Assembly (NCBI RefSeq): GCF_004362745.1
Contig: NZ_SNXY01000007.1
Span: forward strand, 744,001-808,000
Direction: 5' to 3'
DNA from: Oharaeibacter diazotrophicus
Lineage (GTDB): Bacteria; Pseudomonadota; Alphaproteobacteria; Rhizobiales; Pleomorphomonadaceae
Length of the DNA: 64,000 nt
A program made the position numbers and the translations under genes. Below, one piece after another: positions 10,101-17,982 of the stretch (positions are counted from its first letter, which is position 1; the number at the start of each line of letters is the position of its first letter). The notes under the pieces are model-generated. The model saw nothing but the letters and a program-made list of their open reading frames with translations, was not told where the DNA came from and searched no databases.

Positions 10101-10906
10101 GCGGCAGCTTCGCGGTCGCGGACGGCCGCGTCCGCTCGTTCAACCCGAACGCCTTCGCCGCGGTGATCCGCGCCGCCGACGCCGGCCAACCGATGACCGA
10201 CGATCGCATCGCCGAGCAGTTCACCGCCGCCGTCGACGCCGCCGACCTGCCGTTCGCACGGCTCGAGGGCACGTTCACGCTCGCCGGCGGCACGCTGCGC
10301 GCGCCGGCCGTCCAGGTCTCCGGCGGCCCGGCCGACCTGACCGGCACCGCCACCGTCGACCTGCCGCACGACAGCCTCGCCAGCGACTGGACCCTGGTCG
10401 CCGCGGACGTCGAGCGTTCGGCGGGCTCGCCGCCGCCGCAGGCCGAGATCCTGTTCCGCGGGGCCCTCGACGCGCCGACGCGCAAGATCGACGTCGCCGC
10501 CTTCTCCAACTTCCTCGGCATCCGCAGCTTCGAGCGCGAGACCCAGCGCGTGCTGCTGATGCAGGCCGACATCCTGGAGCGCGAGCTTCTGACCCGTACG
10601 GTGCTGCGCGGCCGCGAGGCGGCCGAACGGCGCGCCCGGGCCGAGGAGGAGGCGCGCCGGCGCGCCGAGGCGGAGAAGGCCGCGGCTGAAGAAGCAGCGC
10701 GCCTCGCCGCCGAGGCCGAGAAGGCCGCCGCCAAGGCCGCAGAGGCGGAGCGCCGCCGGGCGGGCGGCGGGGCCACCGCGGCGCCCGACGACTTCACCCG
10801 CCAGATCGAGCAGCGGCTGCAACGGATCCCGGCGACGACGCCCGCACCCGCGACGCCGGATCCCGGCGCGCTCCCCGGCGTCTCGGTGCAGCCGCCGCCG
10901 GGCTGA
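7181..10906 (+). CDS. Large AsmA family protein (apparent CTG start)
   Basis: 1241 residues if read from CTG at 7181. An N-terminal membrane anchor (LYFSIGFAIILALAAALVG) is followed by FVDWTTYRAAFEARAGEILG, the standard AsmA opening, then a long repetitive beta-rich region and an AsmA-type C-terminal domain. The last 130 residues are Ala/Glu/Arg-rich and probably coiled coil, ending in a Pro-rich tail. AsmA-like proteins are inner-membrane-anchored periplasmic bridges implicated in phospholipid movement to the outer membrane. The first ATG (7343) would delete the anchor. No ATG, GTG or TTG exists between it and 7181, while AGAGGAG sits 8 bases before the CTG, which overlaps the upstream TGA. 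Confidence 0.88.
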   Translation: MNSLYFSIGFAIILALAAALVGPLFVDWTTYRAAFEARAGEILGQPVHVAGTADMRLIPIPTLDFTDVEIGPDPKRPMMKVARFELEVELFPLLSGEVNVTSMRLQRPEVTVSLDAGGATGWAAAGRADGVLDPARVTLANVEIVDGRVVVADARRPAPLVITGIDARLDARSLVGPYKIDGAMVVDGEAVSVRASTGTREADGSVVLKLAATPADRPVSIALDGKLSAAAGVPRFAGKARVERAIAKDDRETMPWALAADVELDPARLLAKDLDFRYGPEDRPFSITGATTVDLVDPPYFEAVLSARQIDLDRTLGKGPEAPVSFQAVLAAMRDTLATLPRPPIDGRIGFDIPGVVVGGGIVSDLRLDVAVAETGWTVETLEAGLPGRTTVVATGDLVTDGPIAFEGSLAVQSEQPATLVGWWLPERPKTTLDAFSARAQVSASAAGLTLANLDARLREARVTGAVGYVPAVGTKRSRVSLDLSAGSVDADQVAAVAGFVAGDGGALGGADLTLSLTAEALAAGDATARKIDVAAGLADGVLRVDRLSIGDLAGARVAVSGEIRDVASTPDGSIQARLSAEKLDGVARLVAALAPDSEAARMLAVAAPVLAPAMVEATVTAQRASDRTRASVTVTGDAGGSSLDGSLAFDGRVDRWREATVDLKAGVRGPDGVRLMRQLGIDVPGLSDAGAATVGSLAVAAKGRPADGLAVNLDGNLGPTRVAVAGTARAAPDADATAALKVSLASPDVGPILALGGGVMGDLLASTPADLSAEVAVDGPRIAVGGLKGVVAGQRVEGDVAADFSPAVPALKGTLALETASLVGLGELALGPGTLDMPIVASRSPWPEAPFGPTVLDGVDADLALSIGRVDLADGLVADDARFALRASASGVGFDGISARLAGGTLTGNLVVKQDLEGTAALNGTLRLDGADVGALVWRSGDRPVVTGTATAELEVAASGRTVAGLMASASGGGSFAVADGRVRSFNPNAFAAVIRAADAGQPMTDDRIAEQFTAAVDAADLPFARLEGTFTLAGGTLRAPAVQVSGGPADLTGTATVDLPHDSLASDWTLVAADVERSAGSPPPQAEILFRGALDAPTRKIDVAAFSNFLGIRSFERETQRVLLMQADILERELLTRTVLRGREAAERRARAEEEARRRAEAEKAAAEEAARLAAEAEKAAAKAAEAERRRAGGGATAAPDDFTRQIEQRLQRIPATTPAPATPDPGALPGVSVQPPPG

Positions 10907-10990
10907 GGGCGGGCGAGGCCGCCGTCGGGCTGAGAGCGGGCGAGGTCGCCGTCGGGCTGAGGCGCGAAGGCCGACGCCGGCGGGGATTTT

Positions 10991-11202
10991 TACCTTCCCT
11001 CTCGTGGGGAGGGTCGGCGCGGAGCGCCGGGGTAGGGTGGCGCGGCGGGTTGGGGGAAGCGCGCTCTTCGGCGGCGAAGGAGGTTCGGCGAAAGGCGTCG
11101 GCACCACCCCACACCGCCGGCCTTCGGCCGTCGACCGGCCTGCCTCGGAGTCACGTGCCTCCTCGGCGTTCGGCTTCGCCTCACCCCCACGAGGGGGAGG
11201 GT
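10991..11202. repeat. Palindromic repeat element, copy A
   Basis: About 212 bp with inverted ends: TACCTTCCCTCTCGTGGGGA on the left and the complement of TACCCTCCCCCTCGTGGGG on the right. Its interior contains GCTCTTCGGCGG, GAGGTTCGGCGAAAG and CCGGCCTTCGGCCG, all shared with copy B. Confidence 0.7.
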
Positions 11203-11225
11203 AGGAGGTAGCACCGCTGCGGACC

Positions 11226-11333
11226 GGGATTTTGCCTTCCCCACGAGGGGGAGGGTAGGAGGTCGCGCCGCCTCGTGCAGGGATTTTGCCTTCCCCACGA
11301 GGGGGAGGGTAGGAGGTCGCACCGTCGCGGACA
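11226..11333. repeat. 54-bp direct repeat of solo repeat ends
   Basis: Two successive units beginning GGGATTTTGCCTTCCCCACG at 11226 and 11280, each containing one end-sequence of the palindromic elements plus GGTAGGAGGTCGC. Only two full units are present. Confidence 0.65.
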
Positions 11334-11340
11334 GGGGAAT

Positions 11341-11506
11341 TACCCTCCCCCTCGTGGGGAGGGTCGGCCCGAAGGGCCGGGGTGGGGTGGCGCGTCGGGT
11401 CGTGGGAAGCGCTCTCTTCGGCGGGGAGAGAGGTTCGCCGAAAGCGCGGGCGCGACCCCACCCCGCCGGCCTTCGGCCGCCGACCCTCCCCACGAGGGGG
11501 AGGGTA
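11341..11506. repeat. Palindromic repeat element, copy B
   Basis: 166 bp. The left arm from 11341 (TACCCTCCCCCTCGTGGGGA, then GGGTCGGCCCGAAGGGCCGG) is an almost perfect inverted match over about 54 bases to the right arm ending at 11506. The interior shares the CTCTTCGGCGG and GTTCGCCGAAAG blocks with copy A. This is clearly the same family at a different locus age. Confidence 0.75.
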
Positions 11507-11574
11507 GGAGGTCGCACCGGCGCGAGCCGTGACCTGGCCCTCCCCCGCGAGGAGGAGGGTGGGAGGCCGTCCCG

Positions 11575-13077
11575 TCAGTCGATCTTGACCGCGACGAAGC
11601 GGAGTTCGCCGGCGGGGTTGGCGAGGAGGAGGAGGGCGGACTTGCGGTCCTGGTCCTTCAGCTTCTTCACCGCGGCGGCGACGTCCTCGGGCTTGGAGAC
11701 CGGCTCCTGGGCCACTTCGACGATGGTGTCGCCGGCCTGGATGCGTTTGTCGGCGGCGGGGCTGCCGCTCTCGACGTCGGTGACGACGACGCCCTTGACG
11801 TCGGCGCCGATCTTGAACTTGGCCTTGGCGTCGTCGTCGAGGGCGCCGAGGGTGAGGCCGAGCACCTTCTCGGGCACCTTCACCGGCGCCGGTTCGGCGG
11901 CACCCTGGTCGCCGGCGGCGGCGGCGAGCTTCTCGCCCTCCTCGAGCCTGCCGAGGGTGACGGAGAGCTTCTCCTCCTTGCCCTTGCGGACGACGGTGAC
12001 GTCGACCGCCTTGCCGACGGGGGTGTTGGCGACGAGGCGCGGCAGCTCGCGCATCTCGTGGATCGGCTTGCCGTCGAAGGAGACGATGACGTCGCCCGGC
12101 TCGATCTTGGCCGCGGCGGCGGGGCCGCCCTCGGTGACGCCGGCGACGAGCGCGCCCTTGGCGCGGTCGAGGCCGAGGCTCTCGGCGAGGTCGTCGGTGA
12201 CCTGCTGGATGTTGACACCGAGCCAGCCACGGCGGGTCTCGCCGAAGTTGCGCAGCTGGTCGACGACGCCGGCGGCGATCTCGGAGGGGATCGCGAAGCC
12301 GATGCCGATCGAGCCGCCCGACGGCGAGATGATCGCCGTGTTGATGCCGACGACGTCGCCGTCCATGTTGAACAGCGGACCGCCGGAGTTGCCGCGGTTG
12401 ATGGCGGCGTCGGTCTGGATGAAGTTGTCGTAGGGCCCGGAGTTGATGTCGCGGTTGCGGGCCGAGACGATGCCGACGGTGACGGTGCCGCCGAGGCCGA
12501 ACGGGTTGCCGATCGCCATCACCCAGTCGCCGACGCGCAGGTGCATCGAATCGCCGAACTTGACCGCCTTCAGCGGCTTGTCCGGCTTGACGCGCAGCAC
12601 CGCGAGGTCGGTCTTCAGGTCGCGGCCGACGATCTCGGCCTTCAGCTTGGAGCCGTCGTTGAAGTTGGCGACGATCTCGTCGGCGTCCTCGATGACGTGG
12701 TTGTTGGTGATGATGATGCCGGAGGAATCGATCACGAAGCCCGAGCCGAGCGACTGCACCTTGCGCGGCTCGCCGCCGCCGCGACCCTCGCCGCCGCCGT
12801 TCTTGTCGCCGAAGAACTCGTCGAAATAGTCCTGGAAGGGCGAGCCCTCCGGCATCTGCGGCACCGGCACCTGGCGCTGCTCGGCGACGTTCTGCGAGGT
12901 CGAGATGTTGACCACGGCGTCGATCAGGCCGTCGGCGAGGTCGGCGACCGATTCCGGGCCGCGGGCGAAGGCCGGCGAAGGCGCCAGCGGCCCGGCGAGG
13001 CCGCCGACCGCGACCACCGCGGCGACCGCCACGGCGAAGCCGCGGGCGAGAAAGGCTCTCTTGACGTCGATGGCCAT
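11575..13077 (-). CDS. degP: DegP/HtrA-family periplasmic serine protease (Do)
   Basis: 500 residues. An N-terminal signal/anchor ending near PAFARG is followed by a trypsin-like domain with the full triad: H127 in TNNHV, D157 in KTDLAVL and S231 in RGNSGGP. Two PDZ domains follow (about 285-370 and 400-495). The Q-linker-like loop with FDEFFGDKNGGGEG (residues 84-98) corresponds to the LA loop. It degrades or refolds misfolded envelope proteins. It sits downstream of hflK-hflC-DUF2065 on the same strand with a 176-bp gap, a conserved alphaproteobacterial order linking membrane and periplasmic proteolysis. Confidence 0.95.
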   Translation of the reverse strand: MAIDVKRAFLARGFAVAVAAVVAVGGLAGPLAPSPAFARGPESVADLADGLIDAVVNISTSQNVAEQRQVPVPQMPEGSPFQDYFDEFFGDKNGGGEGRGGGEPRKVQSLGSGFVIDSSGIIITNNHVIEDADEIVANFNDGSKLKAEIVGRDLKTDLAVLRVKPDKPLKAVKFGDSMHLRVGDWVMAIGNPFGLGGTVTVGIVSARNRDINSGPYDNFIQTDAAINRGNSGGPLFNMDGDVVGINTAIISPSGGSIGIGFAIPSEIAAGVVDQLRNFGETRRGWLGVNIQQVTDDLAESLGLDRAKGALVAGVTEGGPAAAAKIEPGDVIVSFDGKPIHEMRELPRLVANTPVGKAVDVTVVRKGKEEKLSVTLGRLEEGEKLAAAAGDQGAAEPAPVKVPEKVLGLTLGALDDDAKAKFKIGADVKGVVVTDVESGSPAADKRIQAGDTIVEVAQEPVSKPEDVAAAVKKLKDQDRKSALLLLANPAGELRFVAVKID

Positions 13078-13253
13078 GGGCCGGCACCCTCCGAATGGTG
13101 GCCGCCGGACCTCGCCCGGGCAGCCGTCGATCCCTGTCGCTCAAGCAATAGCGACACCACGCTGCGGACGAAAGTGTGGCGCCGCGGCGGCGGGGAAAGC
13201 CCCCCGCGACACCGCGGCGATCCCTTGTCGGATTCGCGAGGCTCCCGTCGTGC

Positions 13254-13439
13254 TCAGCCGCGCGCGGCCCAGACCAGCGCGACGCCGATCGCCATCGCCG
13301 CCAGCCCGCCGATCCGGATGGTGGCGTCGGGCATGTCGAGGACGTGGCGCAGCGCCCGTTTCATGGCGGCCGGGGCGGCGGCGTAGAGCACGCCTTCCAC
13401 CACGGCCATCAGCCCGAGGGCGACGAGGAAATCGGTCAT
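13254..13439 (-). CDS. DUF2065 small membrane protein
   Basis: 61 residues with two predicted membrane segments (FLVALGLMAVVEGVLYAAA and IRIGGLAAMAIGVALVWAA) joined by a short basic loop. Length and layout fit DUF2065, which is regularly found just after hflC. It starts 26 bases after the hflC stop, so it is most likely cotranscribed. Function is unknown; association with the HflKC complex is an inference from position. Confidence 0.85.
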   Translation of the reverse strand: MTDFLVALGLMAVVEGVLYAAAPAAMKRALRHVLDMPDATIRIGGLAAMAIGVALVWAARG

Positions 13440-13465
13440 GGCGTCGCCCTCGGTCCGCCGGCGCC

Positions 13466-14419
13466 TCAGGGCGCCGGGGCGGCGGGGGCCGCCGCGGCCG
13501 GCGGCGCCACCGACGGTGCGGTCGGCACGGTCGCCGGAGGCACCGCGGACTTGCCGCTGTCGCGGAAGTAGCGGAAGAACTCCGTGTCCGGCGTCAGCAC
13601 CATGGTGGTACCGGTGCCGAGCGCGTCCGCGTAGGCCTGCATCGAGCGGTAGAACTCGAAGAACTCGGTGTCGAGCGTGTAGGCGTCGGCGAAGATGCGG
13701 TTGCGTTCCGCGTCGCCCTCGCCGTGCAGGATGTCGGCGTCGCGGTTGGCCTCGGCGACGAGCACGGTGGCCTGACGGTCCGCCTCGGCGGTGATCCGGC
13801 GCGCCTCCTGGGTGCCCTCCGCGCGCAGTTCCGAGGCCTCGGCGAGGCGTTCGGAGCGCATGCGGTCGAAGGTGCGGTCGAGCACGTTCTCGGGCAGCTC
13901 GGTGCGGCGGATGCGCAGCTCGACGATCTCGATGCCGAGCGTGGCCGCCTCCGGACGGACGAGGTCGCTGACCTCCTTCATCATCTCCGAGCGGGCGTCG
14001 GAGAGGGCGGCGTCGAAGGTGCGGTTGCCGTAGACGCGCTTGAGGGCGGCGTCGAGGCGGGTCTTGAGGCGCTCCTCGGCGAAGGTCAGGTTGCCGGCGA
14101 CCGATTCCCTGAAGGCGCGGGGATCGGTGATGCGGTAGGTCGTGAAGGCGTCCACGACGTACTGACGGCTGTCCTTGACCTGGACGATGTTGTTGTCGAG
14201 CTCGAGGGTCTGCAGGCGTTTGTCGATGATCTGGACGGTGTCGACCACGTTGGTCGGCACCTTGAAGTAGATGCCGGGTCGGGTGATGACGCGCTGGATC
14301 TCGCCGAAGCGCAGCTGGATGGCCTGGTCGCGCTCGGTGACGACGAAGGTCGCCGAATAGGCGATCAGCGCGAGGACGGCGGCGACGATCAGGACGAAGG
14401 GCAGGGCGATCTGGCGCAT
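13466..14419 (-). CDS. hflC: HflC, SPFH-domain modulator of FtsH
   Basis: 317 residues. An N-terminal membrane anchor (ALPFVLIVAAVLALIAYSA) is followed by the SPFH/band-7 domain (VVTERDQAIQLRFGEI onward) and a long helical region with RITAEADRQATVLVAEANRD and YRSMQAYADALG. The C-terminus is an Ala/Pro tail. HflC forms with HflK a large membrane cage around the AAA protease FtsH. Its ATG shares one base with the hflK stop (TGATG), indicating translational coupling. Confidence 0.95.
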   Translation of the reverse strand: MRQIALPFVLIVAAVLALIAYSATFVVTERDQAIQLRFGEIQRVITRPGIYFKVPTNVVDTVQIIDKRLQTLELDNNIVQVKDSRQYVVDAFTTYRITDPRAFRESVAGNLTFAEERLKTRLDAALKRVYGNRTFDAALSDARSEMMKEVSDLVRPEAATLGIEIVELRIRRTELPENVLDRTFDRMRSERLAEASELRAEGTQEARRITAEADRQATVLVAEANRDADILHGEGDAERNRIFADAYTLDTEFFEFYRSMQAYADALGTGTTMVLTPDTEFFRYFRDSGKSAVPPATVPTAPSVAPPAAAAPAAPAP

Positions 14420-15567
14420 CAGCGGACCTCGCCTTCGGTGGTGGTGCCCTGAGCGGCGGCGGCCGCCGCGGCGCCACGGCGCAGCTCCGGCAGCGGCAGG
14501 TAGGGCACGACGCCGTTGCCGGCGTTCTCGCCGAGGATGACCTTGTCGGACTTGGACAACACGCCTTCCATGGTTTCGAGGTAGATGCGCTTGCGGATCA
14601 CCTCCGGCGCCTTGGCGTACTGCTCGTAGACGTCGCGGAAGCGCTGGGCCGCACCGGTTGCCTCGGCGATGACGCGGTCGCGGTAACCGATGGCGTTCTC
14701 GCGGATCTGGCTCGCCTCGCCGCGGGCGTCGCCGAGACGCTTGTTGGCGTAGGCCTGGGCGTCCTGCTTGACCTTGTCCTGGTCCTGCTGGGCGCGCTGG
14801 ACCTCGCCGAAGGCGTCGGACACCTCGCGCGGCGGGTCGGCGCGGGTGACGTTGACGCCCTTGACGCGCACGCCGGCCTGATAGGTGTTCAGCGTCGACT
14901 GGATCAGCTGCGCGACGGCGACCTGGGCGGCGTCGCGGCCGGTGGTGCGGAACTCGTCGGCACGGGTGCGGCCGACGTATTCGCGCATCGCCGATTCGGA
15001 GACGACGCGGACGAGGTTCTGCTGATCGGCGATGTTGAACAGGTACTTGATCGGGTCGTCGATCTGCCAGAGCACCGAGAACTCGACGTTGACGAGGTTC
15101 TGGTCGCCGGACAGCATGATCGAGCCGTCGCTTGTGGCGCGGGCGGCCGAACCGATGTTCTCCTGGTTCTCCTTGCGCAGCGGCGGCTTCTCGACCGATT
15201 CGATCGGCCAGAACATGAAGTGGATGCCCGGCTCGTTGATTTCGGGCTTGACCTCGCCGAAGCGCAGTTCGACGCCGACCTCGTCCGGCTGGACGACGTA
15301 GACGCACTCGTAGATCCAGAAGGCGCCGACCACGGCCAGCACCAGCGGCGCGAACAGACGCGCGCCGCCCTGACCGCCGGGGCCGCCCGGCCCGCGCGAG
15401 CCGCCGGGCAACAGGCGCCGGAGCTTGTCCTGGCTGCGCCGGAGCAGTTCCTCGAGGTCGGGGGGATTGTTGCCGCCACCGCCACCGCCGCCGCCGCGCG
15501 GCGGCTGGCCCCAGGGCCCGTTTCCGCCGCCCTTCCATCCGCCGCCGCTCTGGTTGCTCCAAGGCAT
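14419..15567 (-). CDS. hflK: HflK, SPFH-domain modulator of FtsH
   Basis: 382 residues. The Gly/Pro/Asn-rich cytoplasmic head (MPWSNQSGGGWKGGG...) is typical of HflK. A membrane anchor around LFAPLVLAVVGAFWIYECVY is followed by an SPFH domain beginning YVVQPDEVGVELRFGEV, then helical repeats with AYANKRLGDARGEASQIREN. Partner of HflC. No other gene lies between it and folA, 180 bp upstream, where I see no feature of note. Confidence 0.95.
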   Translation of the reverse strand: MPWSNQSGGGWKGGGNGPWGQPPRGGGGGGGGNNPPDLEELLRRSQDKLRRLLPGGSRGPGGPGGQGGARLFAPLVLAVVGAFWIYECVYVVQPDEVGVELRFGEVKPEINEPGIHFMFWPIESVEKPPLRKENQENIGSAARATSDGSIMLSGDQNLVNVEFSVLWQIDDPIKYLFNIADQQNLVRVVSESAMREYVGRTRADEFRTTGRDAAQVAVAQLIQSTLNTYQAGVRVKGVNVTRADPPREVSDAFGEVQRAQQDQDKVKQDAQAYANKRLGDARGEASQIRENAIGYRDRVIAEATGAAQRFRDVYEQYAKAPEVIRKRIYLETMEGVLSKSDKVILGENAGNGVVPYLPLPELRRGAAAAAAAQGTTTEGEVR

Positions 15568-15747
15568 GAGGTCCTGGTCCTCCGGTCGAGTGGGGAATTC
15601 CCGCTGTGGCCTCTCGGCTTATACGGGGTCGCCGCGGCCTTGGAAACCGCCGTTCCCGGCCGTCGGGCGGCATGGGTAACGCTTCCAAGGCGTCGGGCGC
15701 GCCGCCGTCAGGTGGGGCTCGGCCGGGGCGAAGTCAACCGCGGGCGG

Positions 15748-16281
15748 TCACCGATCCGCCGCTTTCGGCGCGCGGCGCTCGTAGTCCTGCCAGAGCGCGT
15801 CGGTGCTGTCGCGCTCGCCGCGCGGCATCGGCTCCTCGTGGACGAGGTCCCAGTCGGCCGGATCGATCGCCGGGAAGCGGGTGTCGCCGTCCGGGCTCGC
15901 CGCGACGCGGGTGACGCGCAGGCGGTCGGCGCGGCCGATCAGGGCGGCGTAGAGCGTGCCGCCGCCCCCGACGACGAACTCGTCGAGGCCCTTGTCGGTG
16001 GCGATGCGCCGGGCCGCCGCGACGGCGGCGTCGAGGTCGGCGAACACCGTGACGCCGTCCGGGCGGTAGTCCGGATCGCGCGAGACGATCAGGTTGTCGC
16101 GGCCGGGCAGGGGGCGGCCGATCGATTCGAGCGTGCGCCGGCCCATCACCACCGGCTTGCCGAGGGTGATCGCCTTGAAGCGCCGGAGGTCGCTCGGCAG
16201 CTGCCAGGGCATATCGCCGTCGCGGCCGATCACGCCGTTCTCGCCGAGAGCGACCACGATGGTCATCTTCGGCGCGGTCAC
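15748..16281 (-). CDS. folA: Dihydrofolate reductase
   Basis: 177 residues; reduces dihydrofolate to tetrahydrofolate with NADPH. Landmarks: ALGENGVIGRDGDMPWQLPSD (Met20 loop with the catalytic Asp in LPSD), VVMGRRTLESIGRPLPGR and GGGGTLYAALIG (NADPH binding). GTG at 16281 overlaps the stop of the GNAT gene as GTGA and has AGGAGG about five bases upstream; an internal ATG at 16266 (MTIVVALG) is the alternative. thyA, which generates dihydrofolate, lies 3 kb away on the same strand. Confidence 0.93.
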   Translation of the reverse strand: MTAPKMTIVVALGENGVIGRDGDMPWQLPSDLRRFKAITLGKPVVMGRRTLESIGRPLPGRDNLIVSRDPDYRPDGVTVFADLDAAVAAARRIATDKGLDEFVVGGGGTLYAALIGRADRLRVTRVAASPDGDTRFPAIDPADWDLVHEEPMPRGERDSTDALWQDYERRAPKAADR

Positions 16282-16763
16282 GGCGCCTCCTCCGCGAGCC
16301 GGCGGAGCGCCTCGCCGGACAGCCGCACCTGTTCCCAGCCGCGCATCAGCACGGCGCCCTTGGCCTCGTAGAAGTCGATGGCCGGGCGGTTCCAGTCGAG
16401 CACCTCCCACTCGAAGCGCGGCAGGCCCTCGTCGACGCAGCGCTTCGCCAGCCGCGCCAGCAGCGCCTTGCCGACGCCGGCGCCGCGGTGCTCGGGCAGC
16501 ACGAACAGGTCCTCGAGGTAGAGGCCGTGGCGGCCGGCGAAGGTGGAGAAGGAATAGAACCAGAGCGCCATGCCGGCCGGGCGGCCGTCGACGTCGGCGA
16601 TGTCGCAGAATACCTTCGGCGCCTCGCAGAACAGGGCGGCGGCGAAGTCGGCGCCGGTCGCGCGCGCCTCGTCGGCGAGCTTCTCGTAGGCGGCGAGGGC
16701 CCGTACGAAGGCGGCGATCGTCTCGGCGTCGTCCGGGGTCGCCGGGCGGATGGTCAGCGTCAT
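16278..16763 (-). CDS. GNAT family N-acetyltransferase (SSAT-like)
   Basis: 161 residues with one GNAT fold. The acetyl-CoA pyrophosphate loop reads LFVLPEHRGAGVGKALL (R/QxxGxG/A motif), preceded by GLYLEDL and followed by EWEVLDWNRPAIDFYEAKGA. Those last blocks are characteristic of the diamine/thialysine acetyltransferase branch. Substrate is not certain. It overlaps folA by four bases. Confidence 0.85.
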   Translation of the reverse strand: MTLTIRPATPDDAETIAAFVRALAAYEKLADEARATGADFAAALFCEAPKVFCDIADVDGRPAGMALWFYSFSTFAGRHGLYLEDLFVLPEHRGAGVGKALLARLAKRCVDEGLPRFEWEVLDWNRPAIDFYEAKGAVLMRGWEQVRLSGEALRRLAEEAP

Positions 16764-16866
16764 GGGTCGGGCTCGTCCGTATGGCCGGCGCGGGCGCCGG
16801 CGGTCGGGCCTGACTAACCCGGCGGGGCCGGCCGCGCCAGGGTCGCCGTCCGCGTCGGCGGCCGCC

Positions 16867-17877
16867 TCACTGCGGCTGGGGCTCCTGGAAGTCGAGGATC
16901 AGGATGTCGAGGTCGCGGCGCGGGTAGAAGTCGGTCGCCTCGATCTCGAAGGTGGTCGGGCCGGTCTTCTTCACGCCGGTGCCGCAGAAGCTGACGAGGT
17001 TCTTCGGGTCGCCCTTGTCGATCGTCAGGTGGAACTTGCCGATGGTGCCTGCCCAGTTGCCGCCGGTCTTCAGCACGTAGGCGAGGCGCTGCTCGAAATA
17101 GGGCGCGCCGTAGGGATTGTCGGCGGGCACCGTCTTCAGGACCGCCTTCTCGAAGCCGGCGTCGAAGCAGTAGCGCTCGCGGTAGAGATCGTATTGCTCG
17201 CCCTTCATCTTGCCTTCCTCGAGGAAGGTCAGGCCGACGGTGCCGCCGACGCTCGGCTTGTAGCGGTGCTGGACGCGGACCTCGCGTCCGGCCGGGAAGG
17301 TCATCTCCCACCAGTAGGTGGCGCGCAGCGTCCAATAGGGCACGAAGTGGGTCTCGGGGCCGTTGCCCTGGTCGTACTCGTCGCGCAGCAGGATGCCGCG
17401 GCGGGCCATGTCCTCCTGGACCTCGCGCGGCAGCGCGTCGGTGGCGGCCATCGCCTTGTCGGAGAAGGGCATCAGCGGCACGCCGTGGCCGACGAGGTCG
17501 TCGGTGACGTCGATACCGGCGACGACGGCGCGCATCTGCAGCTTCGGCTCGACCAGCTTGCCGTCGACGGCGACGGAGAAGTCGAGGAAGTTGTCGCTCT
17601 CGGTGTCCGGCACCGCCACCGGCGAGAAGGGCGAGGCGTCGAGATCCGGCATCGGGAAGGCGACGACCGTGCTGACGTCCTTGTCGGTCTCGTTGCGGAA
17701 GACGTAGTCGACCCGGACGTCGTTGGTGGAGATCGCCAGATCCTCCGAAACCATGGCGACGTCGCCGGTCTGGACGAAGATCAGCCCGCCCGGGCGGAGC
17801 TCGGCCATCGAATCGTTGGCGAGGGCCGGGAGCGTCGAGAGACCGACGGCGGCGGCGATGACGAGCGCGCGGAACAT
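16867..17877 (-). CDS. DUF4424 family exported protein
   Basis: 336 residues with a clear signal peptide (MFRALVIAAAVGLSTLPALA, cut before NDSMAEL). The opening NDSMAELRPGGLIFVQTGDVAMVSEDL and the central YWEMTFPAGREV-type block are typical of DUF4424, a family of exported beta-rich proteins without known function. It appears monocistronic, between GNAT and corA on the same strand. Confidence 0.8.
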   Translation of the reverse strand: MFRALVIAAAVGLSTLPALANDSMAELRPGGLIFVQTGDVAMVSEDLAISTNDVRVDYVFRNETDKDVSTVVAFPMPDLDASPFSPVAVPDTESDNFLDFSVAVDGKLVEPKLQMRAVVAGIDVTDDLVGHGVPLMPFSDKAMAATDALPREVQEDMARRGILLRDEYDQGNGPETHFVPYWTLRATYWWEMTFPAGREVRVQHRYKPSVGGTVGLTFLEEGKMKGEQYDLYRERYCFDAGFEKAVLKTVPADNPYGAPYFEQRLAYVLKTGGNWAGTIGKFHLTIDKGDPKNLVSFCGTGVKKTGPTTFEIEATDFYPRRDLDILILDFQEPQPQ

Positions 17878-17982
17878 GGGCTGGCGGCTTCCCCCTGGAT
17901 CGGAACCGGGCGCAGCCTACCCGGCCGGCACGGCGCCGTCACCGCCCGTTCGGGGGCGGCCTTTCTCAGGGGAAGGCGGGCC

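Larger units (their letters stand above)
10907..11574. other. Gene-free, repeat-rich intergenic region
   Basis: 668 bp between the convergent AsmA and degP genes. I see no credible gene. It is built from copies of a core reading CCCTCCCCCTCGTGGGGAGG or its complement: two full palindromic elements (10991-11202 and 11341-11506), two solo copies arranged as a 54-bp direct repeat between them, and a degenerate copy next to the degP stop. Transcripts entering from either side would fold into strong hairpins, so it may also act as a bidirectional terminator. Confidence 0.75.

Noticed and set aside
11221-11345. Direct repeats suggesting a small CRISPR array
   Set aside because: Only two full 54-bp units, the repeats are the ends of palindromic elements, the intervening DNA is not uniform in length, and no cas genes are in the window.
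7031-13144. A 2037-codon open frame on the minus strand opposite the AsmA gene and degP
   Set aside because: It is antisense to an AsmA gene with clear domains, has no recognisable motif and an Arg/Ala/Gly-only composition; the degP part is in a different frame of the same strand. It is a by-product of high GC.
15568-15747. Promoter or riboswitch between folA and hflK
   Set aside because: No convincing boxes or conserved aptamer features seen; only ordinary GC-rich spacer.
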